Below, piece after piece: positions 1-6,153 of a stretch of 7,185 bases of DNA. A program made the translations under genes and the position numbers. Within the stretch, counting starts at the first letter, position 1. Each line of letters starts with the position of its first letter. The DNA lies in contig JAAUPO010000114.1 in assembly GCA_012033095.1 (NCBI GenBank), positions 1 to 7,185 of the forward strand. The letters run 5' to 3'. The DNA is from Synechococcaceae cyanobacterium RL_1_2 (GTDB taxonomy: Bacteria > Cyanobacteriota > Cyanobacteriia > Cyanobacteriales > JAAUPO01). Under the pieces are notes generated by a model. It ran no database searches. It worked only from the letters and a program-made list of their open reading frames with translations, and was not told the DNA's origin.

Positions 1-1444
1 TGGCCTCCGGAAAGGTTCGCTCCCCCTTTCCCCTACCCAGGTGAAATAACCCTGGGAAAATTCCGTGATGAAGTTGTGGGCATTGGCCAATTTTGCCACT
101 GTTTCCACCCGCTGTAAATTGGGTTTCTCTTCTCCGTAGGCAATATTTTGGGCGATGGTACCGGAAAAAAGGGTAATATCCTGGGGCACTAGTCCTAATT
201 GATGACGGAGGCTGGTAAGGGTGACTTGGCGAATATCCACCCCATCAATTAATAATCGACCCTGATCTGGATCAAAAAACCTTAGCAGTAAATTAATTAA
301 CGTGGTTTTACCGGCTCCGGAGGAACCCACCAGGGCGATCACTTCCCCTGGCTGCACCAGTAAATTGATCTGGTGGAGCACAGGTTGATCGGGGTTATAG
401 GCAAAGGAAACTTGTTCATACTGCACTTTCCCGGTTACTGGGGGTAAGGGGTGGGCCCCAGGCACATCGATTAATTGGGGTTCGATCGCCATCAATTCAA
501 AAATTCGTTCAACGGAAGCTTCTGTTTGTTTATATTCGTTGTAATGATGGCTGACTAAATCGATCGGGTGGAGTAATAATGCGATCGCCGCAAGAAAACT
601 AATAAAAGATTCTGGAGTTAGGTTATTTTGGGAAATTTGCCACCCCCCCAACCAAAATAGGGTCATAATACTGACTGCTTCTAAAAAGCCCACCACAGGA
701 TATTGCAGAGCTTTGAGTTTTTCCGCATGGTAACGGGCCTGACGATTTTGGATGGCTTCTTGGTTAAAACGTTGGGTTTCGTAGCGGTGGGCTGCAAAAG
801 CCTGAACTAGGCGCATATTACTGAAGACTTCGGTAATTAAGGCCGATAAATTAGAAATTTGGCTCTGACTAAGGCGGGAGAGGGTCAATAACCGTTGCCC
901 AAATTGGCCAATCAGCCAAGCCATTAATGGGGCCAACACAAAACTGGCTAAGGTTAATTGCCAATTGAGGGTTCGCCATATATAGGGGAATGGCAATCAG
1001 TTGTAAGACACAGGAAACGAACTGCTGGGACATTTTATGCAGTACTTCCCCCGTGCGATCGATGTCTTCTGTGAGGCGATAAGTGAGATCTCCGGTTTTG
1101 CTCCGTTCAAAGTAGGTCAAGCCTAATTGATGAAGATGGCTATACACTGCTGTTCTTAGATCGAGGGTCACATCAAGGGCCGCTCGGATCATTAAAATAT
1201 TTTCCCCGTACTGAAAAACACTGCGGATCAAAAACGCGATCGCGCCAAACCTAGCCAGTAGGCAATATTTTCCACGTCCCCTTGGCCAATAAATTCAGCA
1301 ATCTTACCCGCAAAAAAAAGGTAATACTAAGGTGCTAAGGACGTAACCCAAAATACATAAAAACCCCAGCGCAAATTGATAGCGATGGTTCCAGAGAAAG
1401 GGAATCAGATGGCGATAGCTAGAACGGTGGGAAGAGGATGCCAC
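1..1444 (-). pseudogene. MsbA-type ABC exporter (fused membrane and ATPase domains), frame broken, 3' end outside window
   Basis: Half-transporter that would export a lipid or hydrophobic substrate across the inner membrane as a dimer. The GTG start at 1444 overlaps the preceding gene's TAG stop by one base and has a GGGAGGG ribosome site at 1456-1462. After frame correction it reads an N-terminal membrane domain (about residues 15-320) and then an ATPase domain. Visible motifs are Walker A GSSGAGKTT (301-327), Q-loop VPQD (178-189) and the signature core NLSGG (3-17); Walker B and the H-loop lie beyond the edge. About 480 of the usual ~580 residues are present. Four frame breaks are visible: one extra base in the A8 run 1312-1319; one missing base near 1244 beside a HIP1 site; one extra or two missing bases in the TA run 978-984; one extra base in the C5 run 22-26. 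No stop lies within the stretches between breaks. The family call is firm; the substrate and whether it is functional are not. Confidence 0.85.
581..588. repeat. HIP1 octamer GCGATCGC (first of six)
   Basis: Perfect octamers start at 581, 1236, 3844, 4570, 5175 and 5769, in genes and spacers alike, plus many CGATCG cores. By chance about 0.1 would be expected in a window this size. This over-representation is a hallmark of many cyanobacterial genomes and is the main basis for the host assignment. Confidence 0.9.
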
Positions 1445-2667
1445 TAATGCTTCGTCCCTCCCTGAACTGTAATCATAGATAGTTGTTCCAATATAAATTT
1501 GGCAATACGATCGGATGCACCTGGGGTACCTAAGCGATCCCGGCCATTTTGTGCACAAGCTTGCAGGTAATCTTGATCCCGTAATGTTTTGGCTAAACCC
1601 ACAGCCGCTGCTTGTAAGGTTTCTAAGGTGGCGGGGCCGGTGCCAAAGGTTTGGGCGGAGAGGCCAATTAAGCGATCCTGGGCTTCAGCGAACGCATAGG
1701 AAAATTGGGGGCCTTCCCCTGCAAATTGAATTATGGGTTTGCCGATCGCAACAGCTTGATCCACCGCTAATCCAGCCATTCCGATGACTAAATCAGTTTT
1801 GCAGACAATATCATTAAAGCTATCATCATCGGCATAGACCGTTACCTTCCCTTCGTGGGGTAATCCATAGGATAATTGGCCTTGGTCGTAATGCCAACCC
1901 ATTTCCTCCGCAATGGCAGGTAATTCCTTCATCAATTTTGGCACCAGGGCAGCCCGAAACTGCACCCCGTTCGTCCCCATGATTTTGACCGCCTCGATCG
2001 CAAATTGGAGCTGTAGCTTAAAATTACGGGCTGCTTCCGGTAAACGGGAGCCAGGAAGTAGGGCTACCATCGGCACCCCAGGAATTAAACCTAAATCCTT
2101 GCCGGTGGGCTGTAGATAATCTAAGGAAGGAATCCCTCCAAATCTAACCTTATTGAAACCCTTGGCTTGTAAATCTTGGGCTGTTAGAGGGTCCCTCGTA
2201 AATACCCCTAAACAGCGATCGGACTTAAAGAGCCAGGGCATCACCAGATCTAGGTTGAGAGTCCCTTCGTACAGGGCAGATAGACAGGAAATAAAGGAAA
2301 TAAAAGGTTTTCCCGTTAAAAAGGCAAAACTTTGGCCCACCGAATCCCCGGTAGCATGGATTAAATCACACTGGGGAGCGTAAGCTTTAATTGCTTGATA
2401 TTGTCGCCACGTTAAACTTAATAACCCGGCTTGAATATCCTTCAGTAAGAGCCAACGATTGACATAACTAAATCCCCCGGACGGCATCACCTGTTGGGTC
2501 GGGCCAATAATCGGCACATTTAGACGGCGGTAGGCATTCCCTTCCCCAACGATCGGCATGGCTGCAATTTCTACCTCCGGGGCTAATTCTCTGAGTTTTT
2601 GGATCACGTAGGAAGAGTGGTTATCTTCGCCGTGGCCGTTACTGATGAATAAAACCCGATGAGCCAT
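1444..2667 (-). CDS. Lipid-A-disaccharide-synthase-related protein (LpxB-like, GT-B fold)
   Basis: A 407-residue intact protein resembling the cyanobacterial family named lipid-A-disaccharide synthase-related, distinct from true LpxB. The N-terminal Rossmann-like half opens with RVLFISNGHGED (residues 4-15) and holds HATGDSVGQSFAFL (104-117). The C-terminal nucleotide-sugar half has LLPGSRLPEA (203-212) and GLAVDQAVAIGKPIIQF (299-315), matching the GSR and donor-loop positions of GT-B enzymes such as LpxB and MurG. No signal peptide or membrane segment is obvious, so it is probably cytoplasmic or membrane-peripheral. The ATG at 2667 has no clear Shine-Dalgarno; the N-terminal motif begins only three residues later, so the start is well placed. 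The gene overlaps the following exporter by one base, suggesting that its product or a derivative is the exported substrate (inference). Donor and acceptor are unknown. Confidence 0.8.
   Translation of the reverse strand: MAHRVLFISNGHGEDNHSSYVIQKLRELAPEVEIAAMPIVGEGNAYRRLNVPIIGPTQQVMPSGGFSYVNRWLLLKDIQAGLLSLTWRQYQAIKAYAPQCDLIHATGDSVGQSFAFLTGKPFISFISCLSALYEGTLNLDLVMPWLFKSDRCLGVFTRDPLTAQDLQAKGFNKVRFGGIPSLDYLQPTGKDLGLIPGVPMVALLPGSRLPEAARNFKLQLQFAIEAVKIMGTNGVQFRAALVPKLMKELPAIAEEMGWHYDQGQLSYGLPHEGKVTVYADDDSFNDIVCKTDLVIGMAGLAVDQAVAIGKPIIQFAGEGPQFSYAFAEAQDRLIGLSAQTFGTGPATLETLQAAAVGLAKTLRDQDYLQACAQNGRDRLGTPGASDRIAKFILEQLSMITVQGGTKH
1456..1462 (-). promoter_or_regulatory. Ribosome binding site deciding the GTG start of the ABC exporter
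   Basis: The minus strand reads GGGAGGG, 11 bases ahead of a GTG at 1444-1442. The frame stays open further upstream, to an ATG at 1558, but that start would lie deep inside the preceding gene and would add a tail with no transporter character. The strong purine tract and the TAGTG stop/start overlap favour the GTG. Translation of the exporter is probably coupled to that of the upstream gene. Confidence 0.6.
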
Positions 2668-2710
2668 AGATTAAGGTCAAATTAAACAATAGGAACAGGG
2701 GGATAGAAAC

Positions 2711-2739
2711 TTTTTACTTTTCCCACCAACCTACATCAA
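2711..2739 (-). promoter_or_regulatory. Candidate sigma-70-type promoter for the LpxB-like/ABC operon
   Basis: On the minus strand TTGATG (2739-2734) and TAAAAA (2716-2711) are separated by 17 bases; each matches the consensus at four of six positions. Transcription would start near 2704, giving a leader of about 37 bases. Hexamers this weak are common in AT-rich DNA, so this is a suggestion from position and spacing only. Confidence 0.3.
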
Positions 2740-2751
2740 TCTAATGGGTTT

Positions 2752-2914
2752 ATGGGGATTTGTCGATTAGCGATCGAGTTAACTACTCAAACCCACCTTA
2801 CACTATTCATTCTACAACTTAGCCTTGGTCACAAAAGATCCCCATCACCGAAAAAGCCGAAGGAGAATGTGGGCTATGGGGTTGTTATCCACTGGAAATT
2901 AAAAAGATCCCCAT
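2752..2914. other. Four alternating complementary ATGGGGAT/ATCCCCAT arms upstream of the LpxB-like gene
   Basis: On the plus strand ATGGGGAT lies at 2752-2759, ATCCCCAT at 2838-2845, ATGGGG at 2876-2881 and ATCCCCAT at 2907-2914. The two CCCCAT arms sit in a 13-base direct repeat, AAAAGATCCCCAT (2833-2845 and 2902-2914). Neighbouring arms can pair in mutually exclusive ways (first with second and third with fourth, or second with third). On the plus strand the last arm is followed by GAATTTTTT, as in a weak terminator. The arms lie 85-250 bases upstream of the minus-strand operon and outside the predicted transcript. They may equally be repeat debris. Confidence 0.3.
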
Positions 2915-3128
2915 GAATTTTTTAAGATAGAACCCATTTGGTATCTATCGGTAGATCTGTAATGCTTGAACTGTATTGATTTCAGGCTGATCAGGTTCAT
3001 TTTGATTAAGGTTTTTCGGCTCAAGTCTTACTGTGCATTGACCATTAAAAGCGATATACCTGAAAGCCTTATTGTTCAAGATCAAGATCTCAAATGGGTT
3101 CTATAAAGTCAATTGAATTTGCCTTTTG

Positions 3129-3152
3129 CCCCCTAAATCCGCCAAAGTTGGA
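3129..3152. repeat. Fragment of a CCCCCTAAAT repeat
   Basis: CCCCTAAATCCGCCAAAGTT here closely matches CCCTAAATGCGCCAAAGTT inside the hairpin at 5842-5888. It is a lone arm with no obvious partner nearby, so it reads as the remnant of a palindromic intergenic element. Confidence 0.45.
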
Positions 3153-3180
3153 CCACTTTTAATGATTTTTCCTAATTACC

Positions 3181-3291
3181 GGACAAAAACCTTAAACCCT
3201 TGCCACATCAGCACTTTAGCGAAATCGGTTGTAATCTTTACCGCGTAAAGATCTCAGACCTATTTACAGTTTTTTGGTGTAACTTTTGTCC
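3181..3291. repeat. Possible small inverted-repeat element with an internal perfect hairpin
   Basis: GGACAAAA at 3181-3188 is matched by TTTTGTCC at 3284-3291. Inside, ATCTTTACCGCGTAAAGAT (3234-3252) is a perfect 8-bp stem with a CGC loop. No target duplication is evident and there is no second copy in the window. The 8-bp ends could pair by chance, but the internal palindrome is unlikely to be accidental and could be a protein binding site or a structured transcript. Confidence 0.3.
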
Positions 3292-3320
3292 TAGTAGTTA
3301 GTGATTTTTCAGAAATTTCT

Positions 3321-3336
3321 CCCCCAGCATTGGGGG
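3321..3336. repeat. CCCCCA/TGGGGG hairpin
   Basis: CCCCCA and TGGGGG flank the four-base loop GCAT, and a further G-rich tract continues to 3345. It resembles the CCCCCA/TGGGGG stems in both copies of the larger element at 5921 and 7071 (loops CAT and GTC). It is probably a degraded relative of that element. Confidence 0.4.
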
Positions 3337-3460
3337 CCGGGGGGGCTTTATCCATCAGCTCTAAGGGTTAAAAAGTTTATGTAGTGGGATTTTATCCATC
3401 ATTAATTTGTTGGGATCAGATTGGCTACAGCTATAACGATAGCGGAATCTAAATCTAAAT

Positions 3461-3572
3461 AGGACTTACGCACAAGCCCACTAAATCCCCCAAATTTGCG
3501 GGACTTACTTGAACGATTGTTCCCAAACATCATGGTTCCCAGAACAGAATCGAAATTTTTGCGTAAGTCCTG
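3461..3572. mobile_element. MITE-like element with perfect 12-bp terminal inverted repeats
   Basis: AGGACTTACGCA at 3461-3472 is the exact reverse complement of TGCGTAAGTCCT at 3560-3571, bounding a 111-bp element with no coding capacity. It sits inside a hexanucleotide run of TCTAAA type. TCTAAAT abuts it on the left (3454-3460) and recurs at 3573-3579, consistent with a 7-bp target duplication, although the run makes this ambiguous. Ends of the same type occur at 5870-5898 and 6154-6170. The element would be moved in trans by a transposase recognising GGACTTACGCA ends; none is encoded here and I do not assign a family. Confidence 0.75.
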
Positions 3573-3604
3573 TCTAAATCTACATCTAAACCTAAAAAAT
3601 GCGC

Positions 3605-3658
3605 AAAAAAAGGGAGCTAACTATGTGGCTCCCCCCAATCATCAGGGTGCATCTACTG
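3605..3658 (-). ncRNA. Candidate small RNA A ending in a rho-independent terminator
   Basis: Read on the minus strand, a TATATT -10-like box (3669-3664) would start a transcript near 3658. The RNA would be about 54 bases: an open C-containing 5' segment (GATGCACCCTGATGATTGG), then a GGGAGC/GCTCCC stem closed by a 10-base loop and followed by seven T (3611-3605). The layout, a short single-stranded seed plus terminator, is like that of compact cyanobacterial sRNAs such as Yfr1, but the Yfr1 core ACUCCUCACAC is absent. No good -35 box is visible. The start point is inferred and may be off by several bases. A plus-strand reading was considered and fits less well, because the T-runs follow the hairpins only on the minus strand. 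Confidence 0.4.
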
Positions 3659-3673
3659 AATTTAATATAACAT

Positions 3674-3696
3674 AAAAAAGAGGGGTGTCACCCCCT
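3674..3696 (-). terminator. Terminator-like hairpin at the head of cassette A
   Basis: The minus strand reads GGGGT-GAC-ACCCC followed by TCTTTTTT: a 5-bp GC-rich stem with a three-base loop and U-tract. It would stop transcripts arriving from the right and insulate the promoter-like box just downstream. Confidence 0.5.
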
Positions 3697-3947
3697 ACTA
3701 GGATTTTAATTATTATAATATCTTATGTTTAAATTGGGTTTGAAGTCTTTTTCTGATCAAAAGCTGAAATGCTTTTATCTATTGAGTTTTTTGGATCTAT
3801 CGATGGATTATGGTTAGACTGAAGAGCTGTTGTTAAGGGATAAGCGATCGCCGTTATATCTGCAATCAATTAAGTTAAATTCAATGCTCAAAGTTTGCTT
3901 AGCCCAAGAAATAGAACTATTTCAGGTTTTTAGGCTGAAAATAGCGC

Positions 3948-4001
3948 AAAAAAAGGGAGTCACTGCCGTAACTCCCAACCAATCATCAGGGTGCATCTAC
4001 T
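3948..4001 (-). ncRNA. Candidate small RNA B ending in a rho-independent terminator
   Basis: Same layout as RNA A: TATATT box at 4013-4008, inferred start near 4001, a 5' segment identical to RNA A as far as GATTGG, then a GGGAGT/ACTCCC stem and seven T (3954-3948). Because RNAs A and B share the entire 5' segment and differ only in terminator loop and linker, they would be expected to pair with the same targets. No conserved open frame runs through both copies, which argues for an RNA rather than a peptide. Confidence 0.4.
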
Positions 4002-4017
4002 GAATTTAATATAACAT

Positions 4018-4040
4018 AAAAAAGAGGGGTTTTACCCCCC
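4018..4040 (-). terminator. Rho-independent terminator downstream of gatB
   Basis: The minus strand reads GGGGT-AAA-ACCCC then TCTTTTTT, starting about 90 bases after the gatB stop codon. A short but GC-rich stem with a U-tract is typical. It is also the head of cassette B, so the same hairpin may end gatB transcription and isolate the short RNA behind it. Confidence 0.6.
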
Positions 4041-4130
4041 ATTTACTTTTTTATGTAAAACTTTTATGACTTATTGAGACTGATTTAATTATTGGCTGTG
4101 GTCAACCTTAGGGCGAGGGGTGATGGTAAT

Positions 4131-5615
4131 TTAGGCATCTAATCCATCTAATTGTTTAACCACTAGTTCATTGGTAAGTTGGGGATCAGCCCTGCCACTA
4201 GTGACTTTCATTACTTGACCGACAAAGAAGCCTTTTAGTTTCGTTTTTCCTCCCCGATAAGCTTCCACTTGGTTAGGATTTGCCGCGATGATTTCAGCAA
4301 TAATTTGATTTAGCTCACTGCTGTCGGACATTTGGGTGAGGCCTTTACTTGCCACGATCGCGGTGGGGGAACCTCCTTGCTCTAGTAGTTCCGGTAAAAT
4401 TTCCTTCGCAATTTTGCCGCTAATGGTTCCTTTGGCAATCAAATCAATTAGTTCTGCTAAGGCATCGGCGGATAGGGAAATTTGATCGATGGTTAATTTA
4501 TTGTTGTTAAGATAGGCCGCAATATCCTGGGTAATCCAGTTAGCTGTAGCCTTGGCCTCCGCCCCCTTAGCGATCGCTGCTTCAAAATATTCAGCCACCA
4601 TGCGATCGTCGATCAGAGTACGTACGTCATAATCCGATAGCCCTAGTTCTTCTTTATAACGTTGACGTTTTTGGGTGGGTAATTCTGGCAAGGTGGCCCG
4701 GAAAGCCTCTAATTGCTCAGTGGTGATTTCCATCGGCGGTAAATCTGGTTCCGGAAAGTAACGATAATCACTGGAGCCTTCCTTGGAGCGCATACTGATA
4801 GTGCGTTGGCTCCCTTCTTCCCAGAGGCGAGTTTCTTGAAAGATGGGTTCTCCATTTTCCACTGCCTGAATTTGCCGTTCAATTTCGTACTCGATCGCTT
4901 TTTGAATGGCACTAAAGGAGTTCATATTTTTAATTTCTACCTTTGTCCCAAATTCCTTTTGACCCATAGGGCGCACCGAAATATTGACATCACATCGCAG
5001 GGAACCCTCTTGCATATTGCCGTCCCCAATGCCTAAGTAGCGTACTAATCGTCGAATTGCCTGGGCATATTCCGCCGCTTCCTGGCCTGTGCGCAGATCC
5101 GGTTCAGACACAATTTCCAATAGGGGAATACCCGTACGATTAAAATCCACCAAGGAATGGGTAGAACCGGATAGGCGATCGCTACCAGCATGGACTAATT
5201 TACCCGCGTCTTCCTCCATGTGGAGTCGAGTCACCCCGATGGTTTTGTAACTGGTCTGTTGTGTTTTTTGATCAATTAATTCAATTTCAACGGAGCCATG
5301 TTCCACGATCGGTAAATCAAATTGGGAAACCTGATAATTTTTGGGCAAATCAGGATAAAAATATTGCTTGCGATCAAATTTACTGTAATGGGCCACCTTC
5401 GCATTGAGGGCAATACCCATCTTGATCGCCGAGTTTAAGACCTCTTGGTTGAGCACCGGCAATACCCCCGGATAACCTAAACACACAGGACAAACATTGG
5501 TATTCGGTGGAGAATCGAACGTCGTGGCGCAATTACAAAAAATTTTACTCGCCGTATTCAGTTGGCAGTGGGTTTCTAAACCAATAATTGCTTCGTATTT
5601 TTTAGGGTCGGCCAT
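4131..5615 (-). CDS. gatB: Aspartyl/glutamyl-tRNA(Asn/Gln) amidotransferase subunit B
   Basis: Subunit of the cytoplasmic GatCAB complex, which converts Glu-tRNA(Gln) (and in some bacteria Asp-tRNA(Asn)) to the amidated form; GatB binds the misacylated tRNA and carries the kinase/transamidation site. The 494-residue protein is full length. Family landmarks in order: EAIIGLETHCQLN (8-20); a four-cysteine cluster FCNC (26-29) and CPVC (42-45) as in zinc-binding GatB; GVTRLHMEEDAGKLVH (127-142); DFNRTGIPLLEIVSEPD (157-173); GNMQEGSLRCDVNISVRP (199-216); KVEIKNMNSF (225-234); and SSDYRYFPEPDLPP (281-294). Residues from about 345 form the helical and YqeY-type tail, ending with FFVGQVMKVTSGRADP (463-478). 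The ATG at 5615 has no clear Shine-Dalgarno but gives the expected N-terminus. It stands alone; gatA and gatC are not in the window, as is usual in cyanobacteria, where the subunits are scattered. The frame is intact, unlike two neighbours. Confidence 0.97.
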   Translation of the reverse strand: MADPKKYEAIIGLETHCQLNTASKIFCNCATTFDSPPNTNVCPVCLGYPGVLPVLNQEVLNSAIKMGIALNAKVAHYSKFDRKQYFYPDLPKNYQVSQFDLPIVEHGSVEIELIDQKTQQTSYKTIGVTRLHMEEDAGKLVHAGSDRLSGSTHSLVDFNRTGIPLLEIVSEPDLRTGQEAAEYAQAIRRLVRYLGIGDGNMQEGSLRCDVNISVRPMGQKEFGTKVEIKNMNSFSAIQKAIEYEIERQIQAVENGEPIFQETRLWEEGSQRTISMRSKEGSSDYRYFPEPDLPPMEITTEQLEAFRATLPELPTQKRQRYKEELGLSDYDVRTLIDDRMVAEYFEAAIAKGAEAKATANWITQDIAAYLNNNKLTIDQISLSADALAELIDLIAKGTISGKIAKEILPELLEQGGSPTAIVASKGLTQMSDSSELNQIIAEIIAANPNQVEAYRGGKTKLKGFFVGQVMKVTSGRADPQLTNELVVKQLDGLDA

Positions 5616-5656
5616 TGGTCAAAGGTTCTTTATCTGTAAGGACTATCAGTCATTTC

Positions 5657-5694
5657 ACTATATCAGTTTCGATTTGGCATTGGCCGTTAACGGC
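5657..5694 (-). promoter_or_regulatory. gatB promoter region with a perfect 12-bp palindrome
   Basis: On the minus strand TATAGT (5662-5657) is a -10-like box that would give a leader of about 35 bases. No proper -35 hexamer is spaced from it. Instead the perfect palindrome GCCGTTAACGGC (5683-5694) is centred about 38 bases upstream of the inferred start, where an activator or repressor could bind. I know no regulator assigned to this sequence. Confidence 0.3.
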
Positions 5695-5711
5695 TCTAAT
5701 TTCCCTAACCA

Positions 5712-5743
5712 AAATTTGCTACCCAAATTTGCTACCCAAATTT
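5712..5743. repeat. Tandem 13-bp repeat
   Basis: AAATTTGCTACCC occurs twice head to tail (5712-5724, 5725-5737), followed by a partial third unit AAATTT (5738-5743). It lies upstream of gatB. Replication slippage is the simplest origin. Confidence 0.8.
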
Positions 5744-5841
5744 CCTGATGGCTCCTCCCTGGCCTGGCGCGATCGCTACAACCTTCTCCATTATTAGAGG
5801 TTAATGACGTTAAATTTTCACCAATAAAAATAAAATTTACC

Positions 5842-5898
5842 CACAAGCTCCCTAAATGCGCCAAAGTTCGAGGATTTAGGGGCTTGTGCGTACGTCCT
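5842..5898. repeat. Hairpin derived from one end of the GGACTTACGCA element
   Basis: CACAAGC(T)CCCTAAAT at 5842-5857 pairs with ATTTAGGGGCTTGTG at 5874-5888, leaving one bulged base. The right side, 5870-5898, ends in TGCGTACGTCCT, one mismatch from the terminal repeat of the element at 3461. It is the inverted counterpart of that element's first 30 bases. The matching second terminal repeat is missing, so this is a truncated or rearranged copy. Confidence 0.6.
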
Positions 5899-5920
5899 AA
5901 TTACTAAATTACTAAGAGGA

Positions 5921-6041
5921 TGTTTGAAAAGCCTCCCTTGCTCTCCCCTTTTTTGGGAAATCACCTAAATTTTAACCAATGAAGTCCCCCACATTGGGGG
6001 ATTTAGGGGGCGACTCAACAACATTTGATACTTTTCAAACA
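5921..6041. mobile_element. MITE-like element, second type, copy 1
   Basis: TGTTTGAAAAG (5921-5931) and CTTTTCAAACA (6031-6041) are perfect 11-bp inverted ends around a 121-bp non-coding body. The body contains a CCCCCA-CAT-TGGGGG hairpin and ATTTAGGGGG. A nearly identical right half recurs at the window's right edge (copy 2). CTAAGA lies close to both ends (5912-5917 and 6046-6051), a possible but offset target duplication. It has no coding capacity, so any movement depended on a transposase elsewhere. Confidence 0.75.
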
Positions 6042-6153
6042 CGTTCTAAGACATAATTTATATTCTTTTTAAATGATTACGGGAAACAAATAGAGCTAAA
6101 AGCTTTGTAGTACAAGAAATAACCATCCCATACTTAGTTAAATTAACTATAGA
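6042..6153. other. AT-rich spacer, nothing recognised
   Basis: This stretch between the MITE-like copy and the solitary element end has no open frame of note, no strong hairpin and no RNA gene signature that I can see. Confidence 0.5.

Larger units (their letters stand above)
3601..3696 (-). repeat. Terminator/short-RNA cassette, copy A
   Basis: First of two direct copies (the other at 3944-4040, 343 bases away start to start). The copies share a 16-base left block (3601-3616) and an unbroken 52-base core (3635-3686), while the hairpin loop between them differs. On the minus strand the order is: hairpin GGGGT-GAC-ACCCC with T-run (3694-3674), a TATATT box (3669-3664), about 35 bases of conserved sequence, then hairpin GGGAGC/GCTCCC with seven T (3633-3605). 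Confidence 0.75.
3944..4040 (-). repeat. Terminator/short-RNA cassette, copy B
   Basis: Second copy of the unit at 3601-3696, in the same orientation. Its 52-base core (3979-4030) is identical to that of copy A. The downstream stem is GGGAGT/ACTCCC (3955-3960, 3971-3976) instead of GGGAGC/GCTCCC, so the sixth pair changed from C-G to T-A with pairing kept, while the 10-base loop is unrelated. The upstream hairpin loop also differs (TTT versus GTC on the plus strand) over the same GGGGT/ACCCC stem. Confidence 0.75.
2668..4130. other. Long gene-free interval rich in small repeats
   Basis: About 1.46 kb between the LpxB-like gene and gatB. No open frame with codon character or recognisable protein was seen on either strand, and no tRNA-like T-arm (GGTTCGA type). 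The interval holds the alternating arms, several CCCCCTAAAT-type fragments, one complete MITE-like element and two copies of a terminator/short-RNA cassette, each listed separately. Only AT-rich sequence was seen at about 2915-3125 and 3700-3940, apart from the HIP1 site at 3844. An 11-base direct repeat TTTATCCATCA occurs at 3347 and 3391. Confidence 0.7.

Noticed and set aside
1515..2383. Several plus-strand open frames of 68-90 codons.
   Set aside because: They lie opposite the intact LpxB-like gene, have no domain character and no ribosome site; they are antisense shadows.
3620..3660. CTGATGA on the minus strand in the short-RNA cassettes, resembling a hammerhead ribozyme core.
   Set aside because: No GAAA partner follows a stem at the required place and no cleavage triplet is positioned, so the match is a 7-base coincidence.
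3930..3995. Short open frame starting ATGCACCCTGATGATTGG on the minus strand in the cassettes.
   Set aside because: The two copies diverge in frame and length right after the shared core, there is no ribosome site, and the frame runs through the terminator stem.
3601..4040. Direct repeats considered as a CRISPR array.
   Set aside because: There are only two copies, with a 246-base spacer and internal hairpins with U-tracts; CRISPR repeats are ~25-40 bases with similar-sized spacers.
5658..5864. 68-codon minus-strand open frame upstream of gatB.
   Set aside because: It is made of the 13-bp tandem repeat, the hairpin remnant and a HIP1 site, has no recognisable protein character, and starts inside repeat sequence.
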